Shown here one piece after another: positions 48,061 to 59,157 of a stretch of 64,000 nucleotides of DNA. The stretch's first letter is position 1. Every line of letters starts with the position of its first letter. Below the pieces are notes generated by a model. The model saw only the letters and a list, made by a program, of their open reading frames with translations. It searched no databases and was not told the DNA's origin. The stretch is taken from the NCBI GenBank assembly GCA_029204225.1, contig CM055097.1, positions 6,033,676-6,097,675 of the forward strand, read 5' to 3'. The translations under genes were made by a program, and so were the position numbers. This DNA comes from Diphasiastrum complanatum. Its lineage: Eukaryota; Streptophyta; Lycopodiopsida; Lycopodiales; Lycopodiaceae.

Positions 48061-49179
48061 TACGCCATGATGGCTAGCTTTGTACAAAGCCATCATGTTC
48101 ATATGACATAGTCTTCTATGCCATGGAACTTCCATAGGCTCATGGATCTGATGAGTAGCGCATACATCGGTACACAGATAAGCAAATGGATTTTGATTGG
48201 CTCATTTTTCACCCATCTTTGAGGATTCTAGCTTCTCCACGTATGATGAACTTTTGGAGCTCTCCTTCTTGCTTTGTGTTTTCTTATTGCTTGGGTTCTA
48301 ATAGCAAAATATGGCTGCATAACCCTTCTTGTGAAAGTTTATGCACTCTATGTTTGGATTTAGCTAGCATGTGTCCATCGTGTGGTCATCACGTCTGCAT
48401 CTAACGCAAGTCTTCTTCTCATCTCCTTGCTGATTGTGTTTGATCCTTCCTTTGTATCTACCTTCTTGATCTCCCTCTTTCTGCTAACTTTGATCTTGTC
48501 ATCGAGCCGACTCCCTCTTAGGCTGAGGCTTCTTCTTCGGTTGATCTCTATTGCTATAGAGAGGTCAATCTGACTCGTTCTTGTCATTGTAGTGCTCTCG
48601 AGACTCCACTTATTCTTTGATGTCAATGATAGCCTTCTCAAAAGTCATGTCAGGATCTTTGGCTAGTAGAGTCTGGGTTTTCTAGAATGATCTTGGTAGA
48701 GCGCGTAGAAGGTAGGTGAACTGCTTCTCTTGTGAAACAACATGCTCTATTCCAGCATTATGCAAGGAGAGGAAGAGATTTTGCATCTTTCTAATGAAGG
48801 TTATGAGGTCCTTGCCATCCCATCACAAATTGGTAAGCTGATCTTCTAGATGCATGATCTAATTACGTGGCTTGGTTTGAAACCTCGTCATGAGTGCATT
48901 CCACATCTCTCTTGCATTAGAGATAGATGCGAGGTCAAGAGTGATGCTATCTTCGACTGAGGATGAAATGATAGCTACTGCTTTGTCATTATTTTTTCCT
49001 TCCATTCACGAAGTTCTTTGCTTGTGTTGGCAGGCATTTCCTCTGTTCCATCCACTCAAGGCCATAAAGCTTCTCCTCTCAAGATGAGGAAAGTCTTTAC
49101 TTTCCGGGCCAAGAAATTTGACCAGTCTGCCTCAAGAATTGTGCAAATCTTCGATTGAATGCTTGTTGATTGAAGCCAT
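48061..49179 (-). pseudogene. CopM2: gag and zinc-knuckle region
   Basis: The start codon lies at 49179-49177, 16 nt after a primer-site motif. Broken frames read W-N-A-L-M-T-R-F-Q-T-K, L-E-D-Q-L-T-N-L, A-F/T-F-I-R-K-M-Q-N-L and L-L-R-A-L-P-R-S-F, closely matching CopM1 gag. A basic tail follows (K-K-K-P-Q-P-K-R-E-S) and a C-V-R-C-R-R-D-D-H-T knuckle-like piece at about 48400. Several stops fall on expected Gln or Trp codons. The protease region (48300-48060) is too degraded to place its active site. Confidence 0.8.
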
Positions 49180-49194
49180 AGTTTGAGTAACTAG

Positions 49195-49288
49195 GCTCTG
49201 ATACCACTTTTGGGAACCCAGATGCGCTTTTCACGCTCTGATACCAATGTTGGTAGTCTGAGAGAAGCTTTTACACGCTTTGATACCA
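49195..49288 (-). promoter_or_regulatory. Three primer-binding-site motifs in tandem (CopM2)
   Basis: GCTCTGATACCA occurs at 49195-49206 and 49235-49246, and GCTTTGATACCA at 49277-49288. They are 40 and 42 bp apart; the sequence between them is partly repeated too (CGCTTTTCACGCTCTGATACC and relatives). Only the third abuts the LTR. This is a short tandem expansion at the LTR-leader junction. Confidence 0.85.
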
Positions 49289-49289
49289 T

Positions 49290-49338
49290 TGTTGGGAATG
49301 CTCTATAGCTCCCGATGAGGGCACTCATAGAGTTATGC
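49290..49338 (-). repeat. CopM2 5' LTR, inner ~50 bp only
   Basis: TGTTGGGAATGC starts just after the third primer-site motif on the + strand. About 50 bp later Gypsy pol sequence of the opposite orientation begins, so the rest of the LTR is lost. Confidence 0.6.
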
Positions 49339-50310
49339 AAACGACATTCAAAGAATACCTACAAAAGTTTCTAGAAATTTTCTTGGATGATCATTGTGTG
49401 AACCTAACATTGAGCACCTATCTCAACTGGAGAAAGTGTTGATTCAATGTCGCAAGTACCAAATTTTTTTGAATCCAAAAAAAGTATCAATTTTGGGTGA
49501 CAGACGACCTGATTCTAGGCCACATTGTATCAACATAAATAATCACCACTGATATCACCAGAATACGAGTCATCGTAGATCTACCACCACCAAGGACGAC
49601 TCGCGAAATCTATATGTTCATGGGTCACAATAACTATTATCAAATCTTCATTTTAGACTTTGCGGAGTTAGTGAGACCAATTTACAAACTCACCACAAAT
49701 CAACATTGGACGAAGGGAGCCCTACATGCTTTCTAGAAGCTCAAGGAAGTATTGATCTCATCGCTGATTTTACGGTTGCCACAATTGAACTATTGAATTT
49801 CATGTGCATACAAATGTATCGAAGTATGTTGTTGGAGTCATCTTGACCCAACCAAGAGAGCACAAAAAGGATTTCCCAATCCGTTTTGCTAGCCAACAAC
49901 TCAACGAAGTAGAGATGAACTACTCAACAACGGAATGGGAAACATTGGCAATGATCTTTGCGGTCAAGAAATTTAGACATTATTTGATGGCCATCCATTT
50001 TGCATTTTATTCAGACCATCATACCTTACTATATCTAGTGAGCAAGACCTGCAACACTAAAAGAATCACTAGGTGGTTACTCTTGTTATTGGAGTTTGAT
50101 TTCAGGTTGTACGCAAGAGAAAGCGATAATACATGGTAGATCATGTGTCACAAATCAAAGGGAAGGAGATCACAACCCAACCTGATGATGAGTTATCAAA
50201 TGTTGCCTTATCAGACATTGTACCAGATTGGGCCGCAGATATTGTCGAATATTTAATACAGGGCCTGTTGGATTTCAATGCTCAAGCCCAAATTCATTCG
50301 GTAATGAGCA
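49339..50310 (+). pseudogene. Ty3/Gypsy RT thumb, RNase H and linker
   Basis: The + strand starts T-F-K-E-Y-L-Q-K-F-L-E-I-F-L-D-D (the end of the RT palm; the first residues of the YxDD box are altered). It continues with G-H-I-V-S-T, P-P-P-R-T and P-I-Y-K-L-T. An open frame at 49804-50139 encodes RNase H: Y-V-V-G-V-I-L-T-Q, F-A-S-Q-Q-L-N, E-M-N-Y-S-T-T-E-W-E-T-L-A, F-R-H-Y-L-M and Y-S-D-H-H-T-L-L-Y-L. The next frame (50133-50300) reads M-V-D-H-V-S-Q-I-K-G, the usual A-D-x-L-S-R-like step. There are stops in the RT part. No integrase or LTR follows. Confidence 0.85.
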
Positions 50311-51620
50311 TCTTGAAAGCTATATATACTTATACTAGAAAACCAAAAAAAAAACAAAAAGTGACTCGAATTTTTAAGCAGAAGATCGAAATTCAAAATC
50401 AGATTTTCTCAATACCGGATAGACTTGACTCGAGTCGTAATTTTCCGAGTCTGGATCGACTCGACTCGAATCATAATGTTTCCGAGTCAGTCCCGTAATT
50501 TCTCGAGTCATTGTATATTTTCGATACATGGTTTTTTTCGATACTGTCAACCAAAAATCCGACCCACGTCGCGACGTTGAGAGTCCACCTACTCTGTACA
50601 TACATTTATGGTCAGAATGACGGCTACCTATTGTAGGACGGATCTAGTAAATCAAGTAGATTAATGTCATGCTTTCAATGTACTAATCACTGACATTCAA
50701 TATCAATGTGAATCTACATATGGAGTCAGCGCCCTCATTAGATTTATTTTACTCAGTAGGCATTACTCAGTAGCTAACTAGTTTTGCTTAACGACATTCA
50801 GCCGAAGCTTATTTCTTTCGATACACAGTCTCGCGCTGTTGCTTCAAGCTATTGTACTCATTTTTCAATCAATCAAAGTGCAAGTTTCTAAGAGTTCTAC
50901 CAAATCTTATAATTTTTCAGCATCTAATTAATCCTCAAATCCAGAAAACAGACAAGGAAAATCCACAGACTGTCCTCACCAACTCACCAACTGTCTAACA
51001 TTTTATGTTGTACTCTTGCATATGTCATGGGTACTATCAAAGTGACACCCAATACTTACGTTCAGTCTTCTACCAAGTAAATTCATGTCCTCTCTTGCTC
51101 TTCTCTACATTGACACATTCAGATGAAGGATGGGTGTTCAACACGGGAAATTCTGTGACAGATTCTTAAGATGAGTCAGAGACGATTATTAATCATCACA
51201 AGAACAATTCCATTCATTGAAATAGGCTGCCTAAAAACAACCAGAAGTCTCTGCTTAGTCCGTTGTTGACAACCAGAGATCTGTCGCCACTTGGTTTCCA
51301 TGGAAGAATGGATGTCATGATGCCCTGACTGTAGTCGCATGGAACCCTAACCACATGACTACAAATCTGAGAGTAGAGTAGAGTTCGCTGGTGTGCTGGC
51401 TGATTATCTACATGGAAGAAGATGTGCTATAGAAATCTGTCCATTCTAGTGTAATAATGCGCTAGAATTGTTTGTAAACACCTGTTAGAATAGAGTACGT
51501 CAGATCTGCCCTAACTGATTGGTATCCATTCGTTGATACTTGGTTCAACCTCCTTCATAGGCTCGTGCTTTAGTTGTGGTCTTACCTTTTAAGAATAGAA
51601 AGTAGTATTTTAATAATGTC
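50311..51620. other. Spacer; palindrome-rich start, otherwise nothing recognised
   Basis: At 50415-50510 words such as GACTCGAGTC, GACTCGACTCGAATC and CCGAGTC recur at about 38-bp spacing. The rest contains no coding motif on either strand that I can support. Confidence 0.35.
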
Positions 51621-51621
51621 T

Positions 51622-51830
51622 TCAAGAATCCATGATATCAAGAGAAGTGCTAGACCTTGTTGTGGATCTTGAGAAAGGTAGTCTATGAGCCTTTGAGAGA
51701 TTACATGATTCACACATCCTTCCACACTTTGACAAAAGCTTGGGGAGGCCGAGTGCAAGCTCCTTTGCACACCTTGTTTCCATAGCTTTAAAGTTGGGAT
51801 GGCCCAACCTTTTGTGCCATGGCTTTTGGA
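51622..51830 (-). pseudogene. Copia GAG-pre-integrase fragment
   Basis: The - strand reads M-G-H-P-N-F-K-A-M-E and then C-E-S-C-N-L-S-K-A-H-R-L-P-F, the zinc-binding H-x-R-x-x-H ... C-x-x-C pattern before integrase. It is about 65 residues long, with no neighbours of the same element, and lies directly left of the 30-bp minisatellite. Confidence 0.75.
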
Positions 51831-51834
51831 GTAA

Positions 51835-51921
51835 TTAGCTGCTTTTGGTACGTTAGCTATATTTGGCTCTTAATTTGATACTTTAGCTGATTTTGGTACT
51901 TAACTTGGTACTTTAGTTGTC
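51835..51921. repeat. 30-bp minisatellite, left part
   Basis: Roughly three units of a 30-bp repeat built on GGTACTTTAGCTGCTTTT and GGTACTTAATTT. The same repeat resumes at 53492 after an inserted Copia 3' end. Confidence 0.88.
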
Positions 51922-52479
51922 ATGAGGTATATTCGAGCTACCATGGACCAGTGCATCTGCTATGGAGATGTCAGCAACGACAATCTTCATCAGCTCAGTG
52001 GATATTCTGATGCAAGCTGGGGAGGAGATGTAGACAATCGTAAGTCCACATCTGGATTTACATTCTTCTTCAATGACGGTCCTATATCATGGAACAATCG
52101 TAAGCGAACCTCTATCGCACTTTCTTCTACAGATTCAGAAGACATTGTTGCTTCTCAATCTATTAAGGAAGCGTTTTGGTTGAGAAATTTACTGTCAGAC
52201 GTTAATATGTATCAGTACAGCCCTACAATTTTATTCTATGATAATCAAAGTGCTATTGCCTTATCAGCCAACCCTAGATTTCACTCTAGGAGTAAGTACA
52301 TTGAAATCAGATATCACTACATTAGGGGCAAGATTCTCAACAAGGAGGTAAGCTTAACATACTGCAGAACGCAGGACATGGTTGCAGATATATTCACGAA
52401 AGCATTAAGTGTTAATGCACACAACAAATTTTGTGCATTGCTTAGTCTGAAAATCAAGGCATTCATGGATCCAGATTAA
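51922..52479 (+). pseudogene. Copia RNase H (CopA-family 3' end)
   Basis: A 185-residue uninterrupted frame for Copia RNase H: Y-S-D-A-S-W-G-G-D (first catalytic Asp), S-T-S-G-F-T-F, S-S-T-D-S-E-D (Glu position), L-F-Y-D-N-Q-S-A-I-A-L (third Asp) and the C-terminal D-M-V-A-D-I-F-T-K-A-L. RNase H degrades the RNA strand during cDNA synthesis. The element begins here mid-gene: there is no RT, gag or 5' LTR, and minisatellite units flank both sides. The copy is close to CopA and keeps the 65 codons CopA has lost. Confidence 0.88.
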
Positions 52480-52487
52480 GGGGGGGG
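52478..52487 (+). promoter_or_regulatory. Polypurine tract
   Basis: AAGGGGGGGG precedes the LTR and would prime plus-strand cDNA. It overlaps the end of the RNase H frame. Confidence 0.8.
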
Positions 52488-53491
52488 TTTTGGATTTAAC
52501 TCCGATGACACTGCCTTACAAAATGCCAAAGGTGCCCTAGGAAAAACGAAGGCACCCTATAAATCAAACCCTAAGGCATTTCGTCAGAGTGACGCATTTT
52601 TCGCATCTTCACCAACGTTCATTTCAATAAAGGCTGACGTCACAGCCCTTTTCATGCTCATCCCATACAATTGTGCTAACCGATTTGACAACGACACCAG
52701 CCACCCACAATCTCCTACATACAGCACATCCACTTTGTACTTTCTTCATCTGAACACCTGTAACATTGTGTATATATATACTGAATACCATTTGTGTATT
52801 CAGATTGATCAAGAGAACAAGTGTGTGTGTAAGATATAGCATCAGAAGCTTATCAAAGATAGACGAAGTAGATGTCTTGCGCATTGATTTTTTATTGTCA
52901 GTAATAGGTTCATTCCTTTTACAGATTGAATTAGCTTTGTAGAGCACGCGGTTTCGTCCGCTATTGTCTTGTGCTCTACCGCACTATTGACATGTATATT
53001 TTGCTATACTTAATCTGATAACAACTCTTTTGTTCTGCATTCAGATTTGTGTCATATTGCTATGTTTATTTTCATTCTGTCTGACTCTCTTATTGCTCAA
53101 TCTGGTAATCTGTTCTTAGCGAGTTATTATTAGTCTAGCTGTTGATGACTAATATTTAGTCTTGACTTTCACGAATCATTCGCGACTGATTATCAGTCGA
53201 GCTCAGTCTAGCTCTTCGCGAATCATTCGCAACTAATTATTCTTCTGATGTTTTGTTAACGTTTGGCTACGTAATTAGAACGACCGTGATTTCTATCACT
53301 AACATTCTGTTCGTTTCTGATAGGCATAGTCATACTTAGGAAAAGAGTAATATAGCTCATTCCGCTGCGCACGAACACTTTTTGTTCGAGTTCATTTCTC
53401 GTTCGAGTTTCGAGTTCTCTTCTTTTACATGTTCGTTTTCTCTTCAAGCTATTTTCATATCTCACGCACGACACACCCTCTTTCTCCAACA
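52488..53491 (+). repeat. 3' LTR of the truncated CopA-family element
   Basis: About 1004 bp, starting TTTTGG (from TGTTGG) and ending CCAACA. It aligns with the CopA LTRs, for example CCAAAGGTGCCCTA at 52529 and the TCGCGAATCATTCGC inverted repeat near 53216. No matching 5' LTR exists at its left. Confidence 0.88.
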
Positions 53492-53830
53492 TTTGGTACT
53501 TAGTCTGATATTTCTAGTATTGTGGTAGTAATTAGTTGCTTTTGGTTCTTAATTTGGTACTTTAGCTATTTTTGGTACCTAACTTGGTACTTTAGCTGCT
53601 TTTGGTACTTAATTTTGTACTTTAGCTACTTTTGGTACTTAAGTAGTAATTTAGCTACTTTTGGTACTTTGGTATTATGATAGTAATTAGCTACTTTTGG
53701 TAATTAATTTAGTACTTTAGCTGATTTTGGTGCATAACTTGGTATTTTAAAAAGTTGCTTATGGTACTTAATTTACAGGTATAGCTTCTTTTGGTACTTA
53801 ATTTGGTTATTTGGTATTTTTTATGTGAGG
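53492..53830. repeat. 30-bp minisatellite, right part
   Basis: About ten imperfect units of the repeat seen at 51835-51921. Period 30 bp, decaying towards the right. Confidence 0.88.
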
Positions 53831-53888
53831 ATTTATAATGAATAGTTTATGCTAAAATTAACACTCTATTTTGCAGGAAAAAACAAAA

Positions 53889-56330
53889 TGGATGAGTACC
53901 CGATCCTACAAAAGTTCTGTTACTCAGCCGAGGAGCCTCATGAAGAGGATGGCTTGAGCCTAGAGGACAAACTTGCAAATGACCTGCTAGACACTGATCT
54001 ACTAGACAGTTAGTGGCTAACGGTCTTTAGGTAGAGATATTAAAAAAACGTTAAGATATATCCTAACCAACTACATCACAATTTGTGGATGACTGTCGTA
54101 TGTTATTCCACAAGGTGTACTAGGCTCCTCCCTTCTGTGGCAAAATCACAGCCAGATTCGCCAAATGCTATGCATTTGAGCGCTGCAAGGCCGCCAAATT
54201 GGACCCTGTCTATCACAAGATAGCATGGGCTAGATTTGGCGAGAATGTCATTGCAATGTGCAGCAGCAAGAAGGATGGCCTTCAGAAAAAACTTGAAATT
54301 GGAACAGGGCTAACGGGCCCTCTCAAAGTGGGTAGCCAGGATTTGGAATCAAGAGCAAGTTCGGAGGTGAGGATAGTGTGTCCCACATTGCTCTGTCCAC
54401 TCCAGAATATATGTCTGAAGTGGAGGCAATGAATCAGAGAGTCACAAACAAATGCCATCATTGAGCCTGCCATACATGTTGTTGTCCAGCTCCTCAATAA
54501 CTTTCTGATGGTTGACAACCTTGGGAAAGACCGCATCACTTCTCAGATCCTACATAGGATAGTCGAGTCCTATGCCAAGATAGCCAAGCTCCTCTCGAAC
54601 CGTATAACTGGTTTAAGACTGTTTTTGGTGAGCTCAAACAAGCCATTAAGAGCAATATCAAACAGCAGTTCGCTGCTGGCTCCTTGTTGTCTCTTACAGC
54701 GTCCTCCCACCCTGAAAACAAAATCCATGACTTTCACCTGGATTTTGTGCTTTCGATTTATGAAGAAGCACCAGTCGAGTCATCCCACCAGGCCCCCAGC
54801 TCACATAGTCAACGTCGTCTACACAGCGAGATCGTCATTCCTGACTCACCTTCCGTGTCACGACGGTGTACTAGGCATACATCGTCAGTTGCGCTTCCAC
54901 CCCCTGCTGCTACTCACACTCAACTTCCTATTCCCCCTGCCTCTGATGCTTCCTTCGTCTCTGCTTTCACTCAAGGACAGTCTGTGACTATTGGGGCTAC
55001 CATACTCATCACAGCTGCCCATGCCGCCTCACCCCTGCACACCAAAGCTGTTTCACCAAACACACAGTACTTTATGGATATGTTTGATGATTCCGACTCC
55101 CTTGGGGCCTCCGAAGTTTTTGAAATGCCCCAGAGCCCTGTGCCCTTTGAACTCCAATCTCTTGAAAGAGGATTCGAACAAATCCATGATACTACTGTTG
55201 GTGTTGAAGATTCATGCCAGCTACCTCAGCAACTTCAAGCTGAAGACGCCCCAGCCACACTTTGGGTCGAGCAAGCTGTGAAATCACTGAAGTAGTTCAA
55301 CGTCACAATGCTTGAGGGTTATGAGGAGGGAGATCTTTTTGAAGAAAAAGAAGTACCGGTACATGTTTCATGCCAACCAAGGATAGTACCATCAGGTCCT
55401 TTTGCTGCTACCACCTCCATGACAGTAGATTCTGGTGATGCTCTCGGTTTGGTCTCAAGCCTTGCGCAAGTGATCCAGTCTATGCTGGATAAAAAAATAG
55501 AAATGGAGCAGAGAATTTCAGACATGGGATCTGAAAATACTCTTATCAACTAGAAGATTATTCAGCTGGACAAAGAATTGAAGATTGCCAAGCAGCACAA
55601 AAAAAATTTAGAAGCTGAAAAGAAGATGGCACAGCAACAGGCTGATCGCCTCGAAGGATACGTCAGCTCCCTACAGAATGCCCTGACAACCGCACAAGAT
55701 CAGGTGGACAAGGTCGTGCAAGATGCAAAGCAACAAGTGCAGCTGCTACAAAGTCAACTGCAGATGGCGATCGCACACGTCTCCAAGGTGAATTGGATGC
55801 GACCACCCTTAAGCGTGATGCGTATCTCCAGACACAAATACCAGATCATCTGGTAACTCTGACGGGAATCGCGTATTTGTTCAAAAAAGTGGAAACTTAC
55901 AAAGTGGCCCTTCAGGAATTCCAAGGCCGCTTTGACAGGTTCAAAGGAGCAGCTTTAATTGAGTTGGTAAAGGCTAAAGCAACTATCAATGCCTATGAAA
56001 AAATAGCCGCTCAGGTGTTGGAAGCCAGACCACAAATCCCAGTATGGGTCATGCTGCAATTCTCTCCTACGCGCCAAGAGGATGCACCAATGGATACAGG
56101 GCTAGATTTAGGCATGGACCAAGGGGGAGCTCCAGAAATGGAAGAACAACAGCCAATTCCACAGACAGTGCCAGTGGGTCCATCTTCATTAAGGACCACA
56201 GGTTTATGCAAAAATAGGTGGTACATCAGTCTTTCACGAAAGAGGAGTACAAGTATGCATATTGCAAAAATACTCATACTCTCCTCGAATTATTGGAGAG
56301 GCAAGGTGTTATAATTGATTAGGGTGGTGG
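53889..56330 (+). pseudogene. Coiled-coil gene of unknown function, decayed, with apparent splice acceptor
   Basis: The ATG at 53889 follows TATTTTGCAG, a good intron 3' end. The frame opens M-D-E-Y-P-I-L-Q-K-F-C and hits TAG at an expected Gln after about 43 codons. In shifting frames it then gives Y-H-K-I-A-W-A-R-F-G-E-N, an amphipathic helical region (V-V-Q-L-L-N-N-F-L-M) and a Pro/Ser-rich part (54740-55290, open for 203 codons). M-F-D-D-S-D, an acidic stretch, and a long coiled coil (55490-55790: K-E-L-K-I-A-K-Q-H-K-K-N-L, Q-Q-A-D-R-L) follow, then a frameshift. The last part has A-T-I-N-A-Y-E-K-I-A-A-Q and a Met/Gln/Pro-rich tail. About five lesions in total. I do not recognise the family. 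The locus near 31930-30964 has the same plan. Confidence 0.55.
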
Positions 56331-56814
56331 TGAGATAAGATGCTAAAACAAATTTGGACTTTATATGACATTTGTGCAGTCTCTCACTTTTGCCACAATA
56401 TTTCTCTCTATTCATAATCTTATCATCGTCTCATGCTTATCTTGTGTAGGCACTACAATCCCCAGTTTGGGAACATGATGCATGGTCGGTGGGTGACGAT
56501 GGACAAGAGTCCGAAAGTGACTCGGCTAGATCTACTTAGAATAATATGGATTTTTTATACGTATGTATGCATTTATTATTTCAGATTATATGATAGTATT
56601 TCTATACAGACTATTGATGTTAACATGACTATATTTCTGAGCTTGGACAGACAACTTTTTCTTTTACATATTGATATTCTTAAAATTATTGTTTTTAGTC
56701 TCTCTCGTACTTAACTTAATTGCACAAAATCTATTTCTTATTTTCTTTTATTTTTGATCAACTGCATAATTTGGGTCACCAACTTCATAAGAAGTGGTGA
56801 ACAGACTCTTGGGG
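56331..56814. other. Spacer; nothing recognised
   Basis: T-rich sequence between the coiled-coil locus and CopB. One short open frame (56433-56714) shows no motif. Confidence 0.4.
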
Positions 56815-57339
56815 TGTTGGATTATTCTCCTTCTTACCAATCGACTAATTGGTTTTAATCTTCATCCATTGTCTATCCAGTTCTGTGGATTTTCCCGTGT
56901 TTTTACACAGTCTGCAGATTTACAAGTGTTTTTACACAGTCTACAGAAATACACGGAGTTGACAACAGTGTTTCCTTTTTCGCCTGTCAGGAATCTCGTT
57001 GAAAAATTCAGTGTCGCCTTTCTCGCATTTTTTGCCTAACAGAAATCTCGTGTAAAATCACAGTGTCGCATTTTTTGCTTTTTTCAAAGAGCCTCAAATG
57101 TTAAGGAAATGACTTTGGCAGAGCGTAGAGCAACCCTAAATGAGATTTAGGGGCATTGTCACCTTTTTCATTTTTTTCACAAAAAATCCAACAATGTCGC
57201 ATGTGGTTGTTTTAGTTCATTTATGCAGAGCTACAGTTTTGGTTCATTTATGCAGATAGAACGTTTACGGCCAATTTCATCGCCTATTAGCAATCAATGA
57301 CAAGGACCAGATGGATGCCAACTAATCACCAGCCAACTG
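56815..57339 (+). repeat. CopB 5' LTR, first ~525 bp
   Basis: It aligns with 59158-59381 and then, after a gap, with 59638-59923. The shared text ends at CAACTG, where the 3' LTR goes on with GCGATCGC and this copy with pol sequence. Confidence 0.85.
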
Positions 57340-59084
57340 CTTGGAACTTTCCAGTTCCTCAATCAACTATTCCTATTGAATGTCCAAGCTCCTCTACTCT
57401 CAAACAACAAATCAACGATGGATCAGAAGATGATGACGTTGCAGATCAGCAACTACAGTATGATGGAAATGATCAACTTCCTGTATCACCCAGAAGATCA
57501 TCAAGGACTAACATACCACCTAACCGGTATATCGACGAGTCTGCAGCCTATCTTGTTCAGGAACCGATGTCTGTCCAAGAGGCACTCAGTCAGCCTGACT
57601 CAGATCTCTGGAAAGAAGCTATGAATAAAGAGTATTCATCTCTTATCAAGAACTAGACGTAGACAATTGTCAAACTACTTGCTAGCAGAAATGAAGTCGA
57701 TTGCAAATGGATTTTCAAAGTCAAGTACAACGTAGATGGAAGCATCAACACGAGAAAGGCATGACTTGTAGCCAGAGGATTTTCTCAGGTATACAACGTT
57801 GATTACACTGAGACCTTCAGTGTAGCAGTCAAGCATTCTTCTATTCTACTTTTGCTATCATTTGCCACTACAACAGATTTGGAAGTATATCAAATGGATG
57901 TACAGATAACATATCTCAATGGAGTTATCGAAGAAGACATTTTCATGGTGCAACCCAAAGGATATATTACCAAGGGTAAACACAATCATGTGTGTAAACT
58001 CCATAAGGCACTTTATGGCTTGAAGCAATTTGCTCGAGCATGGTTTCAAAGGATCAATACTTTCCTTATTGATCATGGCTACACACCTAGCTCTTCAGAT
58101 TCAAACGTTTACTTCAGAGCAATGCAGCAGTCTTTTATCATTATCACTTTATACATGGATGATACATTGCTTTTCAACAACAGTACCGATCTGATAAAAG
58201 AGGCTAAGATAATGCTATCTTCCGAATTCGACATGATCGATCTGGGCGAAGCTCATTTTTGCCTTGGTATACTAATCCACAGAGACAGAAAGCTGAAGTG
58301 GGTTTAGATTACACAACAGAGGTACATCTATAACATGTTAGTCAGATATAATCTGATGAATTGCAAGTTAGCTCTCTCACCAATAGAACCAGGTCTCAAA
58401 TTGTCAAAGGACCAGTGTCCCCAAACAATTCATGAGAAGCAATTGATGCGTGAGTATCCTTACCATTCTATTATAGGATCTCTTATGTATGCCATGATCT
58501 GTACCAGGCCAGACATAGCTTTTGCAGTCAGCTCTCTCAGTCAGTATATGACTAACCCTGGTATAACACATTGGAAGGCTCTTATCAGAGTCATGAGATA
58601 TCTTCGAGCTACTATGGACTTTTGCATTTGTTATGGAGCAGTCGGCAACGACAGACTCAATTTACTCAATGGTTATACAGATGCAAGTTGGGTAGGAGAT
58701 GTAGACACTCGTAAATCTACTTCTGGATTTACATTCTTCCTCAATAATGGTCAAGTTTCCTGGAACAGTCACAAGCAATCTTCAATAGCTCTATCTTCCA
58801 CTGAATCAGAGTATATCACAGTCTCTCAAGCTACAAAAGAAGCAATTTGGTTGGGGAATTTACTCTCAAATATTGGTCTAAATCAATATGCTCCGACGAC
58901 ATTATTTTGTGATAATCAAAGTGCCATCGCTTTATCAGCCAACTCTAGATCTCATTCCAGGAACAAGCACATTGAACTGAAGTATCATTTTCTCAGAAGC
59001 AAAGTTCTCAATGAAGAGGTCAGATTGCAGTACTGTAGAACACAAGATATGACAACAGATTTTTTTACTGAAGCATTAAGCTAA
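57340..59084 (+). pseudogene. CopB reverse transcriptase and RNase H
   Basis: From the linker (P-R-R-S-S-R-T-N-I-P-P) into RT: D-S-D-L-W-K-E-A-M, C-K-W-I-F-K-V-K-Y, Y-Q-M-D-V-Q-I-T-Y-L-N-G, A-L-Y-G-L-K-Q-F-A-R-A-W and a catalytic box YMDD near 58155. RNase H has T-D-A-S-W-V-G-D, S-S-T-E-S-E-Y, F-C-D-N-Q-S-A-I-A-L and the C-terminal T-Q-D-M-T-T-D-F-F. RNase H is uninterrupted from 58335 to 59084. Stops at 57654-57656, 57660-57662, 57762-57764 and 58305-58307 fit C-to-T or G-to-A changes at Gln, Trp or Arg codons. The Met that opens the longest upstream frame (57297) lies within the LTR. Confidence 0.88.
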
Positions 59085-59157
59085 GAGTCACACAGAAGAT
59101 CCTGTGTAGAACTAAGTTTGAAGGTCAAGGCATTCAATGATTCAGATTAAGAGGGAG

